Shown here: one piece after another, positions 17,349 to 26,786 of the stretch
Layout of the letters: the number at the start of each line of letters is the position of its first letter
Numbering within the stretch: the stretch's first letter is position 1
Origin: Phycisphaerales bacterium
Lineage (GTDB): Bacteria; Planctomycetota; Phycisphaerae; Sedimentisphaerales; Anaerobacaceae
DNA: 64,000 nt
Assembly: GCA_003170415.1 (NCBI GenBank)
Contig: PMZJ01000027.1
Coordinates: 98,335-162,334, forward strand
Direction: 5' to 3'
Position numbers and translations under genes: made by a program
The notes under the pieces: model-generated
What the model saw: the letters and a program-made list of their open reading frames with translations, nothing else
Database searches by the model: none
Told to the model about the DNA's origin: nothing

Positions 17349-18293
17349 TCACCATGGAAGTTTCTTCTTTTTTATAAAATTATGAATACCAACAATCAAC
17401 TTCCTGCAAGGCAGCGATATTAATATAACTCCGCCCCAGTTGACCGGGTCAAAAGGATATCTCTTTAAGGCAGTCCAGTAATAGCTCTTCGCTTCTGTCA
17501 GATTGCCCTCGGATGCCAGATAAAAGCCGGTTACAAAATAAGAGCGAGAAAACCTCTTACAAATAGCCCTCTTTCCAACAGATTCTCTTAACTTGGGATA
17601 TCTGTCTAATACTTTTTCCAGTGCATCTCGCGTTTTGGCAGACCACTCCCTTTTTTTAATTACTTTCGAGGTGTTGGTCTCGTGCCTTCTCACATACGCT
17701 AGAGGCCTGGGGTCATAGTAGGTCTTACTAATTAAAGCGATTTCAATCCATTTCATGTACTCTATTGCGTTTCTCGTAGGGTCAAAAAGGCCGGTTTTCA
17801 GAAATATTTCCTTCCTAACCATTACTGCGGCAATAGACACAAAACAATAATGTGCAACCAGCTTCTCCGCAAGATTACCATCAACAACCGGATAAACATC
17901 GTTAAATCTGCCTATGATATTGTCCTCCGTGTTGACTATATACGCGTCAGAATATACCAGCCCTGTTTCAGGGTCGTTTTCCATGACCTCAATCTGGCGC
18001 TCAAATCTCTCCGGGGCCGACATATCGTCGCTGTCCACAAAACAAATATATTTACCACTTGATAATTCTATGCCCCTGTTTCTGGTAGCATCTACCCCCT
18101 GATTTTGCTGGACAAAAATCCTGGCTCTTGAGTTCGCTTTTTTCGCCATCTCGACAGTCCTGTCAGTACTTCCATCATCAATTAATATTATTTCGAAGTC
18201 CTGAAAGGTCTGTTCTTCAATGCTTTTTAGCGTTCGCTCAACGAAATTTTCGTGATTATAAGAGGCGATTATTACGGATAATTTGACGCTCAC
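17349..18293 (-). CDS. GT2 family glycosyltransferase
   Basis: A 314-residue cytosolic GT-A enzyme. The nucleotide-sugar site is seen in SVIIASYNHE and LIDDGSTDRTV, and the DXD-type metal site in CFVDSDDMSAPERF. The start is GTG. It is the distal gene of the leftward polysaccharide operon and converges with the methyltransferase gene without a visible terminator between them. The basic C-terminus ends in KKKKLPW. Donor and acceptor are unknown. Confidence 0.88.
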   Translation of the reverse strand: MSVKLSVIIASYNHENFVERTLKSIEEQTFQDFEIILIDDGSTDRTVEMAKKANSRARIFVQQNQGVDATRNRGIELSSGKYICFVDSDDMSAPERFERQIEVMENDPETGLVYSDAYIVNTEDNIIGRFNDVYPVVDGNLAEKLVAHYCFVSIAAVMVRKEIFLKTGLFDPTRNAIEYMKWIEIALISKTYYDPRPLAYVRRHETNTSKVIKKREWSAKTRDALEKVLDRYPKLRESVGKRAICKRFSRSYFVTGFYLASEGNLTEAKSYYWTALKRYPFDPVNWGGVILISLPCRKLIVGIHNFIKKKKLPW

Positions 18294-18340
18294 TTTTCAA
18301 AATCCCCTAAGCTTTAATTGGTTTTGTTTCTTAAAGTTTT

Positions 18341-19330
18341 TCAGGGTATCCATCTTCTGGATATGTCTTTTTCGAGTCCTAACTTGTAATAAATATATGC
18401 TCCAAACTTCAAAGCAGCAGAATTCATTTTGGGGGCAACGGTCAGACAGTATGTAAGCGGTTTCCAGTATGGCGCGAACAAAACGTCCAGTTTTTTTATA
18501 AACTCACGTGCGTGTTCTTTATGTCCATTGAAGATGGCGGATACTAAAGCGTCTCTCGCAGTTTTTTTTGCATAAAGAACAAAATCATCGTTTGGAGGAT
18601 ATTTTTTTGCCAGCTCTATGTGCCGGAGCAGCATATTCTGTATGTCAGTCCCCTTTTTACTTTCGAGTCTTAGTTTGTTTGAGACGGCATCCTGCTTTTC
18701 CATATATACGCGTGCCAGGGGCTCCGCACAAAAGCCTATTTTGGGGAAAACATAAGCGATTCGCCACTGCATATCCAGGTCTGCGCATCTGCTCCAGCGC
18801 GATTCGTAAAAACCAGCAATTTCAAAAACTTTTTTCTCAACAACCACTGTACTTGTAATAAAAGTGCATTGATTTGAATTTAAGGCCTTAAAATAATTTT
18901 CAAAATAATCTTTTTTGTTCAACCAGGATTTTAATTTTGTCTGGTCTCCAAAGACGATTTTTTTCTGATAAGATTGTTTATAATAGCTGCAGGAGCACCA
19001 TTTCAGGTCAGGATTTTCTTTCAGGATTTTAATTTGTTTTTCCAGCTTTTCCGGCAGCCATTCGTCGTCGTGGTCGAGGAACGCTATCCACTTACCCTTT
19101 GCCGCATTTATACCCGTGTTTCTCGCGGGGCCATCGCCTGCGTTGGGCTGGTAGATATACCGCACTTTCGTGCCATAGCTTTTAACTGCCTCGGCCGTAT
19201 TGTCGGTTGAGCCGTCATCGACGACAATAACCTCATAGTCATTATAGGTTTGCGCAAGGACACTGTTTATTGTCCTGTTGATGAATCCGCCGGCGTTGAA
19301 CGCAGGTATGACGACACTAACCTCAGGCAT
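18341..19330 (-). CDS. GT2 family glycosyltransferase
   Basis: A 329-residue GT-A enzyme with VSVVIPAFNAGGF, VVDDGSTDNTAE and the metal-binding FLDHDDEWLPEKL (a DHDD variant of DXD). It is one of four GT2 enzymes in this leftward operon, which suggests an oligosaccharide unit of at least four sugars. It shares no obvious feature that identifies the sugar transferred. Confidence 0.88.
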   Translation of the reverse strand: MPEVSVVIPAFNAGGFINRTINSVLAQTYNDYEVIVVDDGSTDNTAEAVKSYGTKVRYIYQPNAGDGPARNTGINAAKGKWIAFLDHDDEWLPEKLEKQIKILKENPDLKWCSCSYYKQSYQKKIVFGDQTKLKSWLNKKDYFENYFKALNSNQCTFITSTVVVEKKVFEIAGFYESRWSRCADLDMQWRIAYVFPKIGFCAEPLARVYMEKQDAVSNKLRLESKKGTDIQNMLLRHIELAKKYPPNDDFVLYAKKTARDALVSAIFNGHKEHAREFIKKLDVLFAPYWKPLTYCLTVAPKMNSAALKFGAYIYYKLGLEKDISRRWIP

Positions 19331-19377
19331 TTTTGTATTCCCTGTTCGGATTCACATTCTTTTCAGCTGCAAATAAA

Positions 19378-20259
19378 TTACTTCGCATCTTGATGGCTCA
19401 TCATAATTTTTGCTAATTCACCTATTGTTGTGGTAACTTGCCATCCTAATGAGTTAATTGTCACAGGATTTGAGACCAATATCTGATATTCTGCTTTAAA
19501 GTTTGTCTTCTGTCTGACGTAGTGTCGCCAATCTTTATTAATTAGCTTGAAACATTCATCAAGCCAATCTTCGACTGAATATGCATGCCCTGAGCCAATC
19601 GTTGCCTCGAATACCTGATTCTGCTCGATAAGAGTAATAATTCCTTCTGCGATATTTTCAGCAAACGTCCACTCTTTCCTTACGGAAATGTCGCCTACCT
19701 CAAGAATTTCCTCACTTCCATCGGCAATTCGTCGCGCTGCCTGAGCAATCTTCTGGCAGAGGTGCTGTGCTCCCCGTAACGGACTTTCGTGATGGAAAAG
19801 GTATCCGACATACGCCTGGACGCCGATGTTGCGGAAGTATCGTGACAGATATACCGAATAGTTTCTGACCGCCGCATAAGAACTGCTGTGGTCAAATGGG
19901 TCCGTTTCGGATATTGGCTGGCCATTATTGATAAACTGCAACCCGCTTCCCGTAATGAATACTTTACTGCATGGAGACCATCGCTTGACAGATTCCAGTA
20001 TATTAATAGTCCCGGTGCCGATGGCGGCATGATTCTCATAAATTGCATCATGGCTGGTTGTTGATGTGGCCGCAAGATGAAATATCATCTCCGGACGATG
20101 ACCGCGAACAAGCTTTTCTACTGTTTCAGGGGAAGCGACATCACCGCATATCCAGGGACCACTTCGTGATACGCCTATTACCTCTATCTGTCGCTTGCGA
20201 CAGGCCTCAGACAGATAGTATCCATCCTGTCCATTGGCTCCGAATATTAGTGCTTTCAC
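19378..20259 (-). CDS. GMD-like NAD-dependent epimerase/dehydratase
   Basis: A 293-residue extended short-chain dehydrogenase resembling GDP-mannose 4,6-dehydratase: the Rossmann motif is GANGQDGYYL and the later part has WTFAENIAEGI. The chosen GTG start (20259) gives MKALIFGANG and overlaps the upstream TGA in a GTGA junction; the frame is open further upstream but inside the methyltransferase gene. The catalytic YxxxK is changed to YxxxR (SYAAVRNY), and the protein is shorter than typical GMD (about 350). It may have altered activity or a different substrate. Confidence 0.8.
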   Translation of the reverse strand: MKALIFGANGQDGYYLSEACRKRQIEVIGVSRSGPWICGDVASPETVEKLVRGHRPEMIFHLAATSTTSHDAIYENHAAIGTGTINILESVKRWSPCSKVFITGSGLQFINNGQPISETDPFDHSSSYAAVRNYSVYLSRYFRNIGVQAYVGYLFHHESPLRGAQHLCQKIAQAARRIADGSEEILEVGDISVRKEWTFAENIAEGIITLIEQNQVFEATIGSGHAYSVEDWLDECFKLINKDWRHYVRQKTNFKAEYQILVSNPVTINSLGWQVTTTIGELAKIMMSHQDAK

Positions 20260-21536
20260 CGGCCAGGCGCCTTTCCCCTGGAAACGATCTCTATCTTGGG
20301 AAGCGGGAATATCAGTTGTGTCCCCCGCTCCAGGATTTCCCGTTCCCGTTCGATGAATTCGTCCTTGAAATGCCACGGCAGCACAAGGTAGTAATCAGGA
20401 TTCAGCTTGCGCGACTCCGCCTCGCTAACAATTGGAATGTCCGTACCCAGGGTGTGGGCGCCGTACTTTTCGGGGCTCCTTTCTGCGGCACAGTCGATAA
20501 TTTTGTTGTCGATACCGCACCACTGCAGGATGGTATTGCCCTTGGTTGACGCGCCGTAGATATGAATTTTTTTGCCTTCCGCCTTGAGTTTCTTTAGTAA
20601 AGCAACTAATTCATCCCGGTGAACATTGATTCTGTCCTGAAAATTTTTATAGGGCTTATCCGTATCCAATTCGAGGTCGAACTCGGCCTTGTGCATCGCC
20701 TGGATATTTCGAAAGTATTGTTCATTCTTATATTTGAAGTTTGTGATGTGTGTTGCGTAACAGCGCAAACTCCCGCCATTGATGTCGTTGAGCGTTACGT
20801 TGAGGACTTTCATGCCGCTCTTCTTTAGAATATATTCGATAACCGCCAAGCTGTAGAATTCCAGATGCTCATGGCAAATCGTATCGTATGAGGTCATTTT
20901 CAGCATCATGGGCATATAAGACATCTCGAAAATCCAGATGCCTTCCGGTGCAAGGATGTTTTTTATGCCATTAGCAAACGCAACGGGGTCCTCCAGGTCA
21001 TAAAACATCGCGATGGAGGTAATGATGTCCATTTTTGTCCCGTGTAAACAGTTCAGAAGCTCATCCGATGGAAATATGTCCTGAATGACTGTCGCCGTTT
21101 TTTTGTCAATCTCCTGAGCAACATCGGAAGGGTCAACCCCGTATTTTCGGAATCCTTCCGGGTAGAAGTTAAATAACGTTCCATCGTTGCACCCAATATC
21201 AAGGACCGAGCCACTCGATTTATTAAGCATCGAAACGGCTTCTTCAACAATGCTCTTGAGGTGCTTTTTCATGGTATTGTTCGTTCCCGAACGATACCAA
21301 TAGGCGGAGTAGAGGACTTCAGGCGGCACTGTATGTTCCATTTGCAAAAGGCCGCATGCTTTTTCATCTTTGGTAGGGTCACATCGGACGAGAGACAGAG
21401 GAATTTTTCTCATGGGAGGCATTTCCTTGCCTGGTTTGACGAACGAACCCTGCAGGTATTGATCGCCAAGGTTTATTACGGGTGTCAGAGCAGTGGAACC
21501 ACAAACCCTGCAACTTTTCCTGTGAATCAAATGCAT
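20256..21536 (-). CDS. Nucleotide-sugar C-methyltransferase
   Basis: A 426-residue three-domain enzyme of the TylCIII/NovU/TcaB9 type that adds a methyl group to a carbon of a deoxysugar nucleotide. The N-terminal zinc-binding domain starts with CRVCGS. The central SAM domain has VLDIGCNDGTLF, and the catalytic His/Glu region reads ICHEHLEFYSL. The C-terminal domain contains IYGASTKGNT. A perfect Shine-Dalgarno (AAGGAGG) lies 4 nt before the ATG, so this gene is probably well expressed. Next to the GMD-like gene it suggests a branched, methylated deoxysugar in the polymer. Confidence 0.88.
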   Translation of the reverse strand: MHLIHRKSCRVCGSTALTPVINLGDQYLQGSFVKPGKEMPPMRKIPLSLVRCDPTKDEKACGLLQMEHTVPPEVLYSAYWYRSGTNNTMKKHLKSIVEEAVSMLNKSSGSVLDIGCNDGTLFNFYPEGFRKYGVDPSDVAQEIDKKTATVIQDIFPSDELLNCLHGTKMDIITSIAMFYDLEDPVAFANGIKNILAPEGIWIFEMSYMPMMLKMTSYDTICHEHLEFYSLAVIEYILKKSGMKVLNVTLNDINGGSLRCYATHITNFKYKNEQYFRNIQAMHKAEFDLELDTDKPYKNFQDRINVHRDELVALLKKLKAEGKKIHIYGASTKGNTILQWCGIDNKIIDCAAERSPEKYGAHTLGTDIPIVSEAESRKLNPDYYLVLPWHFKDEFIEREREILERGTQLIFPLPKIEIVSRGKAPGR

Positions 21537-21567
21537 ATCGCCTCCTTTTATTCTATTTATGAGATTG

Positions 21568-22671
21568 TCAGCGGCCTTTTCTTCTCATAATATTCATAAT
21601 ACTATTCTCATTGCTCTCAAGAGCATAAATGATCATCATCGCTTCTTTCTTTGTCTTTTTGAAATATGATAGCACGAACAGATTTGCAAAACAAGCCGGC
21701 ATTATGGCTATAAACAATGCAGCAAGCCCCCGCATCATTTTAAAGTATGACAGCAGGAACAGATTCACAAGACAGGCCGGCATTATAGCTATAAACAACA
21801 CAACGAACCTCCACCACAAGGACGAATCTTTTGATGCAAACCATTTTTGGTATTCTTTTAGTGAATATCCTCCCATTGCCCTGAATGTAATAATGTTTCT
21901 CAATCTGAGCCAGGACTGTGTCTTTCGATATTCCTGCCTGGCTTGCTCCGAAAGATGGGTAAATGAGCAAAGGAGATTTGGCCATTTGTGCATCCATATC
22001 TCAAATGCTCGCGGCGTCCATTGAGCATTACCAAGCCTGATAGTGATATACGGTTCCGCAATTACCAGTACCGGGGCAGGCAGAGGGGCCTGAAAAATAA
22101 CGCCCACATGAATAAACTCGGTGCCAAAATAGCGTTCCTTCTCTCGCTGTAGCCATAAATTGCGATTTATTACAACGCAGCCGATGAAAGACATATATGA
22201 AACAGCACGATTAAATAGCAGCTCCATCTCAGATTCTGAGTATATTTCATTTGTATCCATCTGAAGGCGTTTATTTTCAAGGACCTTCGAAAAATCCTTG
22301 TTCATTACCTGGGCGTTTAGGACGATCAGGCTGTATCCTTTAGGGATTTCGTTAAGCACTGCGCCTACAGCATTGGGCTTCAGCAGATCGTCATCCGGAA
22401 AGAGCCAGCAGTATTCGCCTTTTGCATGTTCAACCGCTTTGCAGAAATCCTGGTCAATCCCGCCTTTTGATTGAAGCTGTATATAGTGAATCTGCTTACA
22501 AACTTCAATATAATGCCTGACCACATCGCTCGTGTTGTCAGTTGAAGCGCCGTCAACTATAACAATTTCTACCTCATCAGTTACTTGAGGGATGATGCTT
22601 TCCAGCGTTTCTCCAATATACTCGGCGCGGTTGTAGGTAGCAATGCATATGGATAAAAGGGGCTTTGTCAT
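21568..22671 (-). CDS. GT2 glycosyltransferase with duplicated C-terminal membrane segment
   Basis: A 367-residue GT-A enzyme with LSICIATYNRAEYI, IVDGASTDNTSD and the metal-binding LFPDDDLLKPN. The C-terminus holds two near-identical 27-residue blocks (FIAIMPACLVNLFLLSYFK and FIAIMPACFANLFVLSYFK), each a potential membrane helix, produced by an in-frame 81-bp duplication at about 21661-21822. The paralogue at 22690-23715 has a similar N-terminus, so the two probably arose by gene duplication. Confidence 0.88.
   Translation of the reverse strand: MTKPLLSICIATYNRAEYIGETLESIIPQVTDEVEIVIVDGASTDNTSDVVRHYIEVCKQIHYIQLQSKGGIDQDFCKAVEHAKGEYCWLFPDDDLLKPNAVGAVLNEIPKGYSLIVLNAQVMNKDFSKVLENKRLQMDTNEIYSESEMELLFNRAVSYMSFIGCVVINRNLWLQREKERYFGTEFIHVGVIFQAPLPAPVLVIAEPYITIRLGNAQWTPRAFEIWMHKWPNLLCSFTHLSEQARQEYRKTQSWLRLRNIITFRAMGGYSLKEYQKWFASKDSSLWWRFVVLFIAIMPACLVNLFLLSYFKMMRGLAALFIAIMPACFANLFVLSYFKKTKKEAMMIIYALESNENSIMNIMRRKGR
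21661..21822. repeat. 81-bp in-frame tandem duplication
   Basis: Two copies offset by exactly 81 bp, for example GCCGGCATTAT at 21695 and at 21776. They differ at scattered positions, mostly silent or conservative, so the duplication is not brand new. It adds one hydrophobic segment to the encoded glycosyltransferase. Confidence 0.85.
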
Positions 22672-22689
22672 GGCCTTACAAGCTCCGCA

Positions 22690-23715
22690 TTACGATCCCG
22701 TATCATAATCATATCCCTTTATCCTGGCACAAGTTCGCTTCGCTGCATAAAGCAGCAAATTAGGAGAAAACATATAGATAAAATAATATAAATTATAAAG
22801 CAAATAATTGTCGTTGTATGCTTTACGAAAGAGCGAGTCAAGAACGCTCTTGTCTTCACGAGACGGATTTTTCCAGCATAATACTTTCGCCTCCAGAAAG
22901 GTCCGCAAATCAAACTCGTGGCGAATCACCCTCCTGATATGATATGCCTCATAACTCTTATGCCCGAAGAAAACATCTCCTATCTTATGATAACCGTCTA
23001 TTGCTATTCTGTAACGATTTACAACGCCCTTGTCGGCGAAAGAATCGTTATCTCCACGACGGTCAAGAAGCGGTTCAGCAAGGTACTTTACCGTAAGCCC
23101 CGTCGATATCAATTCAAATATCCTTGCCGCATGTCCCCAGCAACTTCCCACGAACATCTCATTTATTGGAACAGAGTCCCACTTCGATTTCTTTATGATA
23201 ATCCCGCCCAAAAAACTGAAAAACGACTCAGTAGTAATTGCAAGCTCGAAATAACGTTGCCGGTCCGACTGGTTTGTAAGGTTAAACTCGACAGCTTCAT
23301 TGGACCTCAACACAGGATGCTCGCTAACAAATTTCATATCTAAAGTACAATTAGTATGCTTACACAGGTACAGGTCGTGTCCGTGTTTAATTTGACTGAG
23401 TATCTTTGCGATTGCGCCTTTTCTCATTACATCGTCGCTGCTAAACAGCCAACAATACTCGCCGTTAGCCAATTCAATTGATTTTGCAATATCGCGGTCA
23501 ATTCCACCCCTTTTATCGAGTCGATGATATCTCAGGTTTGGACAGTTCGCTTGAAATTGGCGCACGATATCCGACGTATTATCTGTGGATGCTCCATCGA
23601 GCACTACAATCTCTGCGTCGTCAGTTAATTGGCAAACTATACTTTCAAGAGTTTCCCCGATAAATTTGCCGAAGTTATATGTTGGGATGCATATGGAAAG
23701 CGAGGTAGAAGACAT
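22690..23715 (-). CDS. GT2 family glycosyltransferase
   Basis: A 341-residue GT-A enzyme closely similar at its N-terminus to the neighbouring gene at 21568-22671: LSICIPTYNFGKFI, VLDGASTDNTSD and the metal-binding LFSSDDVMRKG. The ATG at 23715 is preferred over an in-frame TTG three codons upstream; AAGGA lies about 10 nt before it. Similar sequence and adjacency suggest tandem duplication followed by divergence to different acceptors. Confidence 0.87.
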   Translation of the reverse strand: MSSTSLSICIPTYNFGKFIGETLESIVCQLTDDAEIVVLDGASTDNTSDIVRQFQANCPNLRYHRLDKRGGIDRDIAKSIELANGEYCWLFSSDDVMRKGAIAKILSQIKHGHDLYLCKHTNCTLDMKFVSEHPVLRSNEAVEFNLTNQSDRQRYFELAITTESFFSFLGGIIIKKSKWDSVPINEMFVGSCWGHAARIFELISTGLTVKYLAEPLLDRRGDNDSFADKGVVNRYRIAIDGYHKIGDVFFGHKSYEAYHIRRVIRHEFDLRTFLEAKVLCWKNPSREDKSVLDSLFRKAYNDNYLLYNLYYFIYMFSPNLLLYAAKRTCARIKGYDYDTGS

Positions 23716-23746
23716 AATTTCCAATTCCTTATCGGCGATTATGCGT

Positions 23747-25264
23747 TCATTTAGCGCTGTAAACCAATTTTATTTTTGATAGCTGCATAAACAGCCACGT
23801 CCTCGTTACGGGGGTTATAATCGCTGTTATTCCGAGTGTTAAGGCCGAAATGACAATTAAATTTAGCAACATCATAAATTGAGACATCGGTCCGTTAATA
23901 AGCATTCGACCAAGACCGGCGACAACTATACACACAATAAGCGGAAGGCATACATCCTGCAAATACCATCGCCATTTTTCTTTACGCAATAATCGAAGGT
24001 GCATTACTGGAATTTCAAAAAGGACATAGCCCAAATTTAAAATAAACCATACGCTGGCTGCACCCACAACTCCATAGTGCGTAGCCATATAAATCATTAG
24101 AGGCACAACCAGAATCACGGCAATAACATTTGCAAAAAATGATAAACTGGTCCAGCCAAATGCAAATTGCAGGGCACAGGGGAAATACGTTAATCCGTTA
24201 AGTGCCGTTCCACAAATCAGAACACTTACAATGAGATGGGTGTTCTCTGCCGTTGTTGGGTTCTGTGTCCATAAAAGGAGGATATCGTTGGAAAACAAAG
24301 CTATAACGATGGCGGCAGGTAGAATCAAAACCGACATAAACTGGCAGCTTTCATGATAGAGTCGTTTCAGTTCGTCCTGGTCGTTAATAGAAACCAATTG
24401 CGTCAATCTCGGATAAATACTGCTAAATACAGGCGTGAAAAGGCCGGCAATGCTCGCCGCTACTGTCGAAGCAAGAGCGTAATAACCGAACATTTTAAGC
24501 GGGAGTATCGTGCTTAATATTATCTTGTCTGATTGAGTAAGAATTAATGCCAGTATCGTTATGCCACCCATTCCTGCACTAAACTTCCAAATCCCCTCGA
24601 GCAGTTGCTTTTGGAAAATCGCTTTGTTGCCGCGAAACGAGAGTCGGCGCTTAAGAAACATCGCCAAAAGAAATGTATTTAGTATGCTGATGACGATTTG
24701 CCATATAAAAAAGGCCTGAATTGTCGGGGAAACCAGCCACAAAATCAGGACGGCGCCGACGCCTCGCAGTGTGCTTGTGCCGATAATAATCGCGTTAAGC
24801 AGAACCTGCCGTTGTAACCCCATCAGCCCTCCGGAGTAAAATCCGATAGGCATCTGGAGGGCTGTTGCCAATCCCATCATTAAAAGCGCTTGTGCGACGG
24901 TTGTGCCGGATAACTGCTCTGCTTTAACCCAGTGGTGCGCAATAACCGGTGATAATAGCACCACGATAATCCCGGCAAACACGGCGACGCTCCAATAAAT
25001 AATTTCCAGTGTCCGGACAAGATTACGCATTTCATGTTCCCGACCTTCCAATGCTGACAGCCGCGCCATTTCACGATTCAGTGTATTGCTCATACCAAGG
25101 TCTAAAATGCCGGACATGGCCTGTAGCGTAAAAAAAATACCAATCAGCCCCCAGGCCTCCATCCCAAGAAATTTCATGTAAAACGGGAAAAAAATCAGTC
25201 CAATCAGGTTCTGCCACATATTCCCGGCAAAATTAGCAACCATGTTTTTCTTTATAAGTTTCAT
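23747..25264 (-). CDS. Wzx-like polysaccharide flippase
   Basis: A 505-residue MOP/MATE-superfamily membrane protein with 12-14 hydrophobic segments along its whole length. The N-terminus (MVANFAGNMWQNLIGLIFFP) is typical of O-antigen/teichoic transporter-like flippases. It would move the lipid-linked oligosaccharide across the inner membrane and is the first gene of the leftward polysaccharide operon. No Wzy polymerase or chain-length regulator was recognised in the window, so polymerisation must rely on a gene outside it or on a different mechanism. Confidence 0.85.
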   Translation of the reverse strand: MKLIKKNMVANFAGNMWQNLIGLIFFPFYMKFLGMEAWGLIGIFFTLQAMSGILDLGMSNTLNREMARLSALEGREHEMRNLVRTLEIIYWSVAVFAGIIVVLLSPVIAHHWVKAEQLSGTTVAQALLMMGLATALQMPIGFYSGGLMGLQRQVLLNAIIIGTSTLRGVGAVLILWLVSPTIQAFFIWQIVISILNTFLLAMFLKRRLSFRGNKAIFQKQLLEGIWKFSAGMGGITILALILTQSDKIILSTILPLKMFGYYALASTVAASIAGLFTPVFSSIYPRLTQLVSINDQDELKRLYHESCQFMSVLILPAAIVIALFSNDILLLWTQNPTTAENTHLIVSVLICGTALNGLTYFPCALQFAFGWTSLSFFANVIAVILVVPLMIYMATHYGVVGAASVWFILNLGYVLFEIPVMHLRLLRKEKWRWYLQDVCLPLIVCIVVAGLGRMLINGPMSQFMMLLNLIVISALTLGITAIITPVTRTWLFMQLSKIKLVYSAK

Positions 25265-25426
25265 CGATTATCTGCCGTTGGCTTCCATCGGTTTTTTTGG
25301 GACTCCGTCTTCATGAGACGAGCTCAATTATAAACGAAACATCAGGACGGGCTTTGCCCTGAAATACGCCTTTATTATAACAACACGGGCCGGATACGCC
25401 ATAACCGTTACAAACGCGGGGCCGTG

Positions 25427-26767
25427 TCAGCGGAGAGGAAATTCGTTAGCCAGGTCTTTTGCCTGGCCCCTGACATGGTCTGCAACCGATTGGTCGATTG
25501 CGTGACCTGAGGACTTCAAATTGCTCAGCACCGTATCGACCAGCTCGGCTATCAGGTCGATTTCAGCCGTGCCCATACCATTTTTCGTAATAATAGGTGT
25601 GCCTAATCGTATGCCGCTTGGGCCATTAGGGTTATCATCATAAGGCAAAAGCATCTTATCGACGACTATGCCGCAGCGTTCGAGGCATTGTTGGGCGCTG
25701 AGTCCCGTGAGATGAGACGAGTTGTCGGCAATGTTGACAAGCATCAGGTGATTGTCGGTCCCGCCGGTAAGAACGTTGTATCCTTTTCGCAGCAATATGC
25801 TCGCCAGCCGTTTTGAGTTTTCAACCACCTTAACCTGCCTCGCTTTATATTCTTCCGATAAGGCCTCTTTGAAAAATACCGCCTTGGCGGCGATATTGCT
25901 GAAATATGGTGTCCCCTGAATGCCGGGGAACGTCGTTTTTTCTATCAACTGCCACAATTGTGTTTCTCCGCTCGCTGTTTTAATCCTGCGGTCGTAATCC
26001 TTGCCCGACAAAATCAGCCCGCCCCTCGGCCCGCCGGGCTTATAAGTGCTCGTTGTCGTAACGTGAGCATAATCGATGGGCGATGCGTGAACTCCTCCCA
26101 TAACCAGCGCCGACAAATGCGAAATATCCGCGAGCAATAACGCTCCCGCCTCGTCGGCGATTTGCCTGAACTTGGCGAAGTCGATTGCGCGGGGATATGC
26201 GCTTGCCCCGCATATAATCAATTTTGGCCCGAATCGCCTCGCCTGCTTTCGTATTTCGTCATAGTCCAGAAGAAACGTGTCCCGGTTAACGTGATAACTT
26301 TCAATCTCGAAAAATCTTGCGGTGATTGAATCTATAAAGCCGTGTGAATAGTGTCCGCCGTGGCTCGTCGCCATACTCAGTATCTTGTCGCCCGGCCTGA
26401 GCAGGGCGGTTATTACGATTTGATTCGCCGTCGTTCCCGAATGCGGCTGGACGTTGGCGTATTTGGCGCAGAATGCCCGTTTGGCTCGCTCGATGGCCAG
26501 CCCCTCGACCTCGTCCATCACGCTGCTGCCGCCGTGAAGCCGGGCCGCGGGGAATCCCTCACAGGTCTTGTTTTGCAGGATTGAACCGAGTGCCGCCAGT
26601 GCTGCCCGCGAACACTGATTTTCCGCCGCCAAAAGCTGTATCGTATCCTGCAATCGCTCGTATTCCTTCGCTATCAGCTTGTGGACTTCGGGGTCAAACT
26701 GTATCAGCGCCGCCTGCAGGTTGTCGTGATATGCCTCCGATGTTAGCTTCTCAAGCGTCATTGTCAT
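25427..26767 (-). CDS. Divergent serine hydroxymethyltransferase-like PLP enzyme
   Basis: A 446-residue fold-type I PLP enzyme of the SHMT family. Conserved parts are CEGF with the catalytic Glu70, NVQPHSGTTAN, SHGGHYSHG, ADISH (Asp214, His217), the PLP lysine Lys243 and SGIRLGTP. Several positions fixed in genuine SHMT differ: the Tyr of NKY is Thr68, the RYYGG pair is RLHGG, and the THK before the PLP lysine is TYK followed by PGGPRGG. These residues contact serine and folate, so it may be a specialised aldolase or transaldolase rather than housekeeping GlyA. It is the last gene after dxr and rseP, 19 bp behind rseP. Confidence 0.75.
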   Translation of the reverse strand: MTMTLEKLTSEAYHDNLQAALIQFDPEVHKLIAKEYERLQDTIQLLAAENQCSRAALAALGSILQNKTCEGFPAARLHGGSSVMDEVEGLAIERAKRAFCAKYANVQPHSGTTANQIVITALLRPGDKILSMATSHGGHYSHGFIDSITARFFEIESYHVNRDTFLLDYDEIRKQARRFGPKLIICGASAYPRAIDFAKFRQIADEAGALLLADISHLSALVMGGVHASPIDYAHVTTTSTYKPGGPRGGLILSGKDYDRRIKTASGETQLWQLIEKTTFPGIQGTPYFSNIAAKAVFFKEALSEEYKARQVKVVENSKRLASILLRKGYNVLTGGTDNHLMLVNIADNSSHLTGLSAQQCLERCGIVVDKMLLPYDDNPNGPSGIRLGTPIITKNGMGTAEIDLIAELVDTVLSNLKSSGHAIDQSVADHVRGQAKDLANEFPLR

Positions 26768-26786
26768 TACCAGAATCCTTTCTGAT

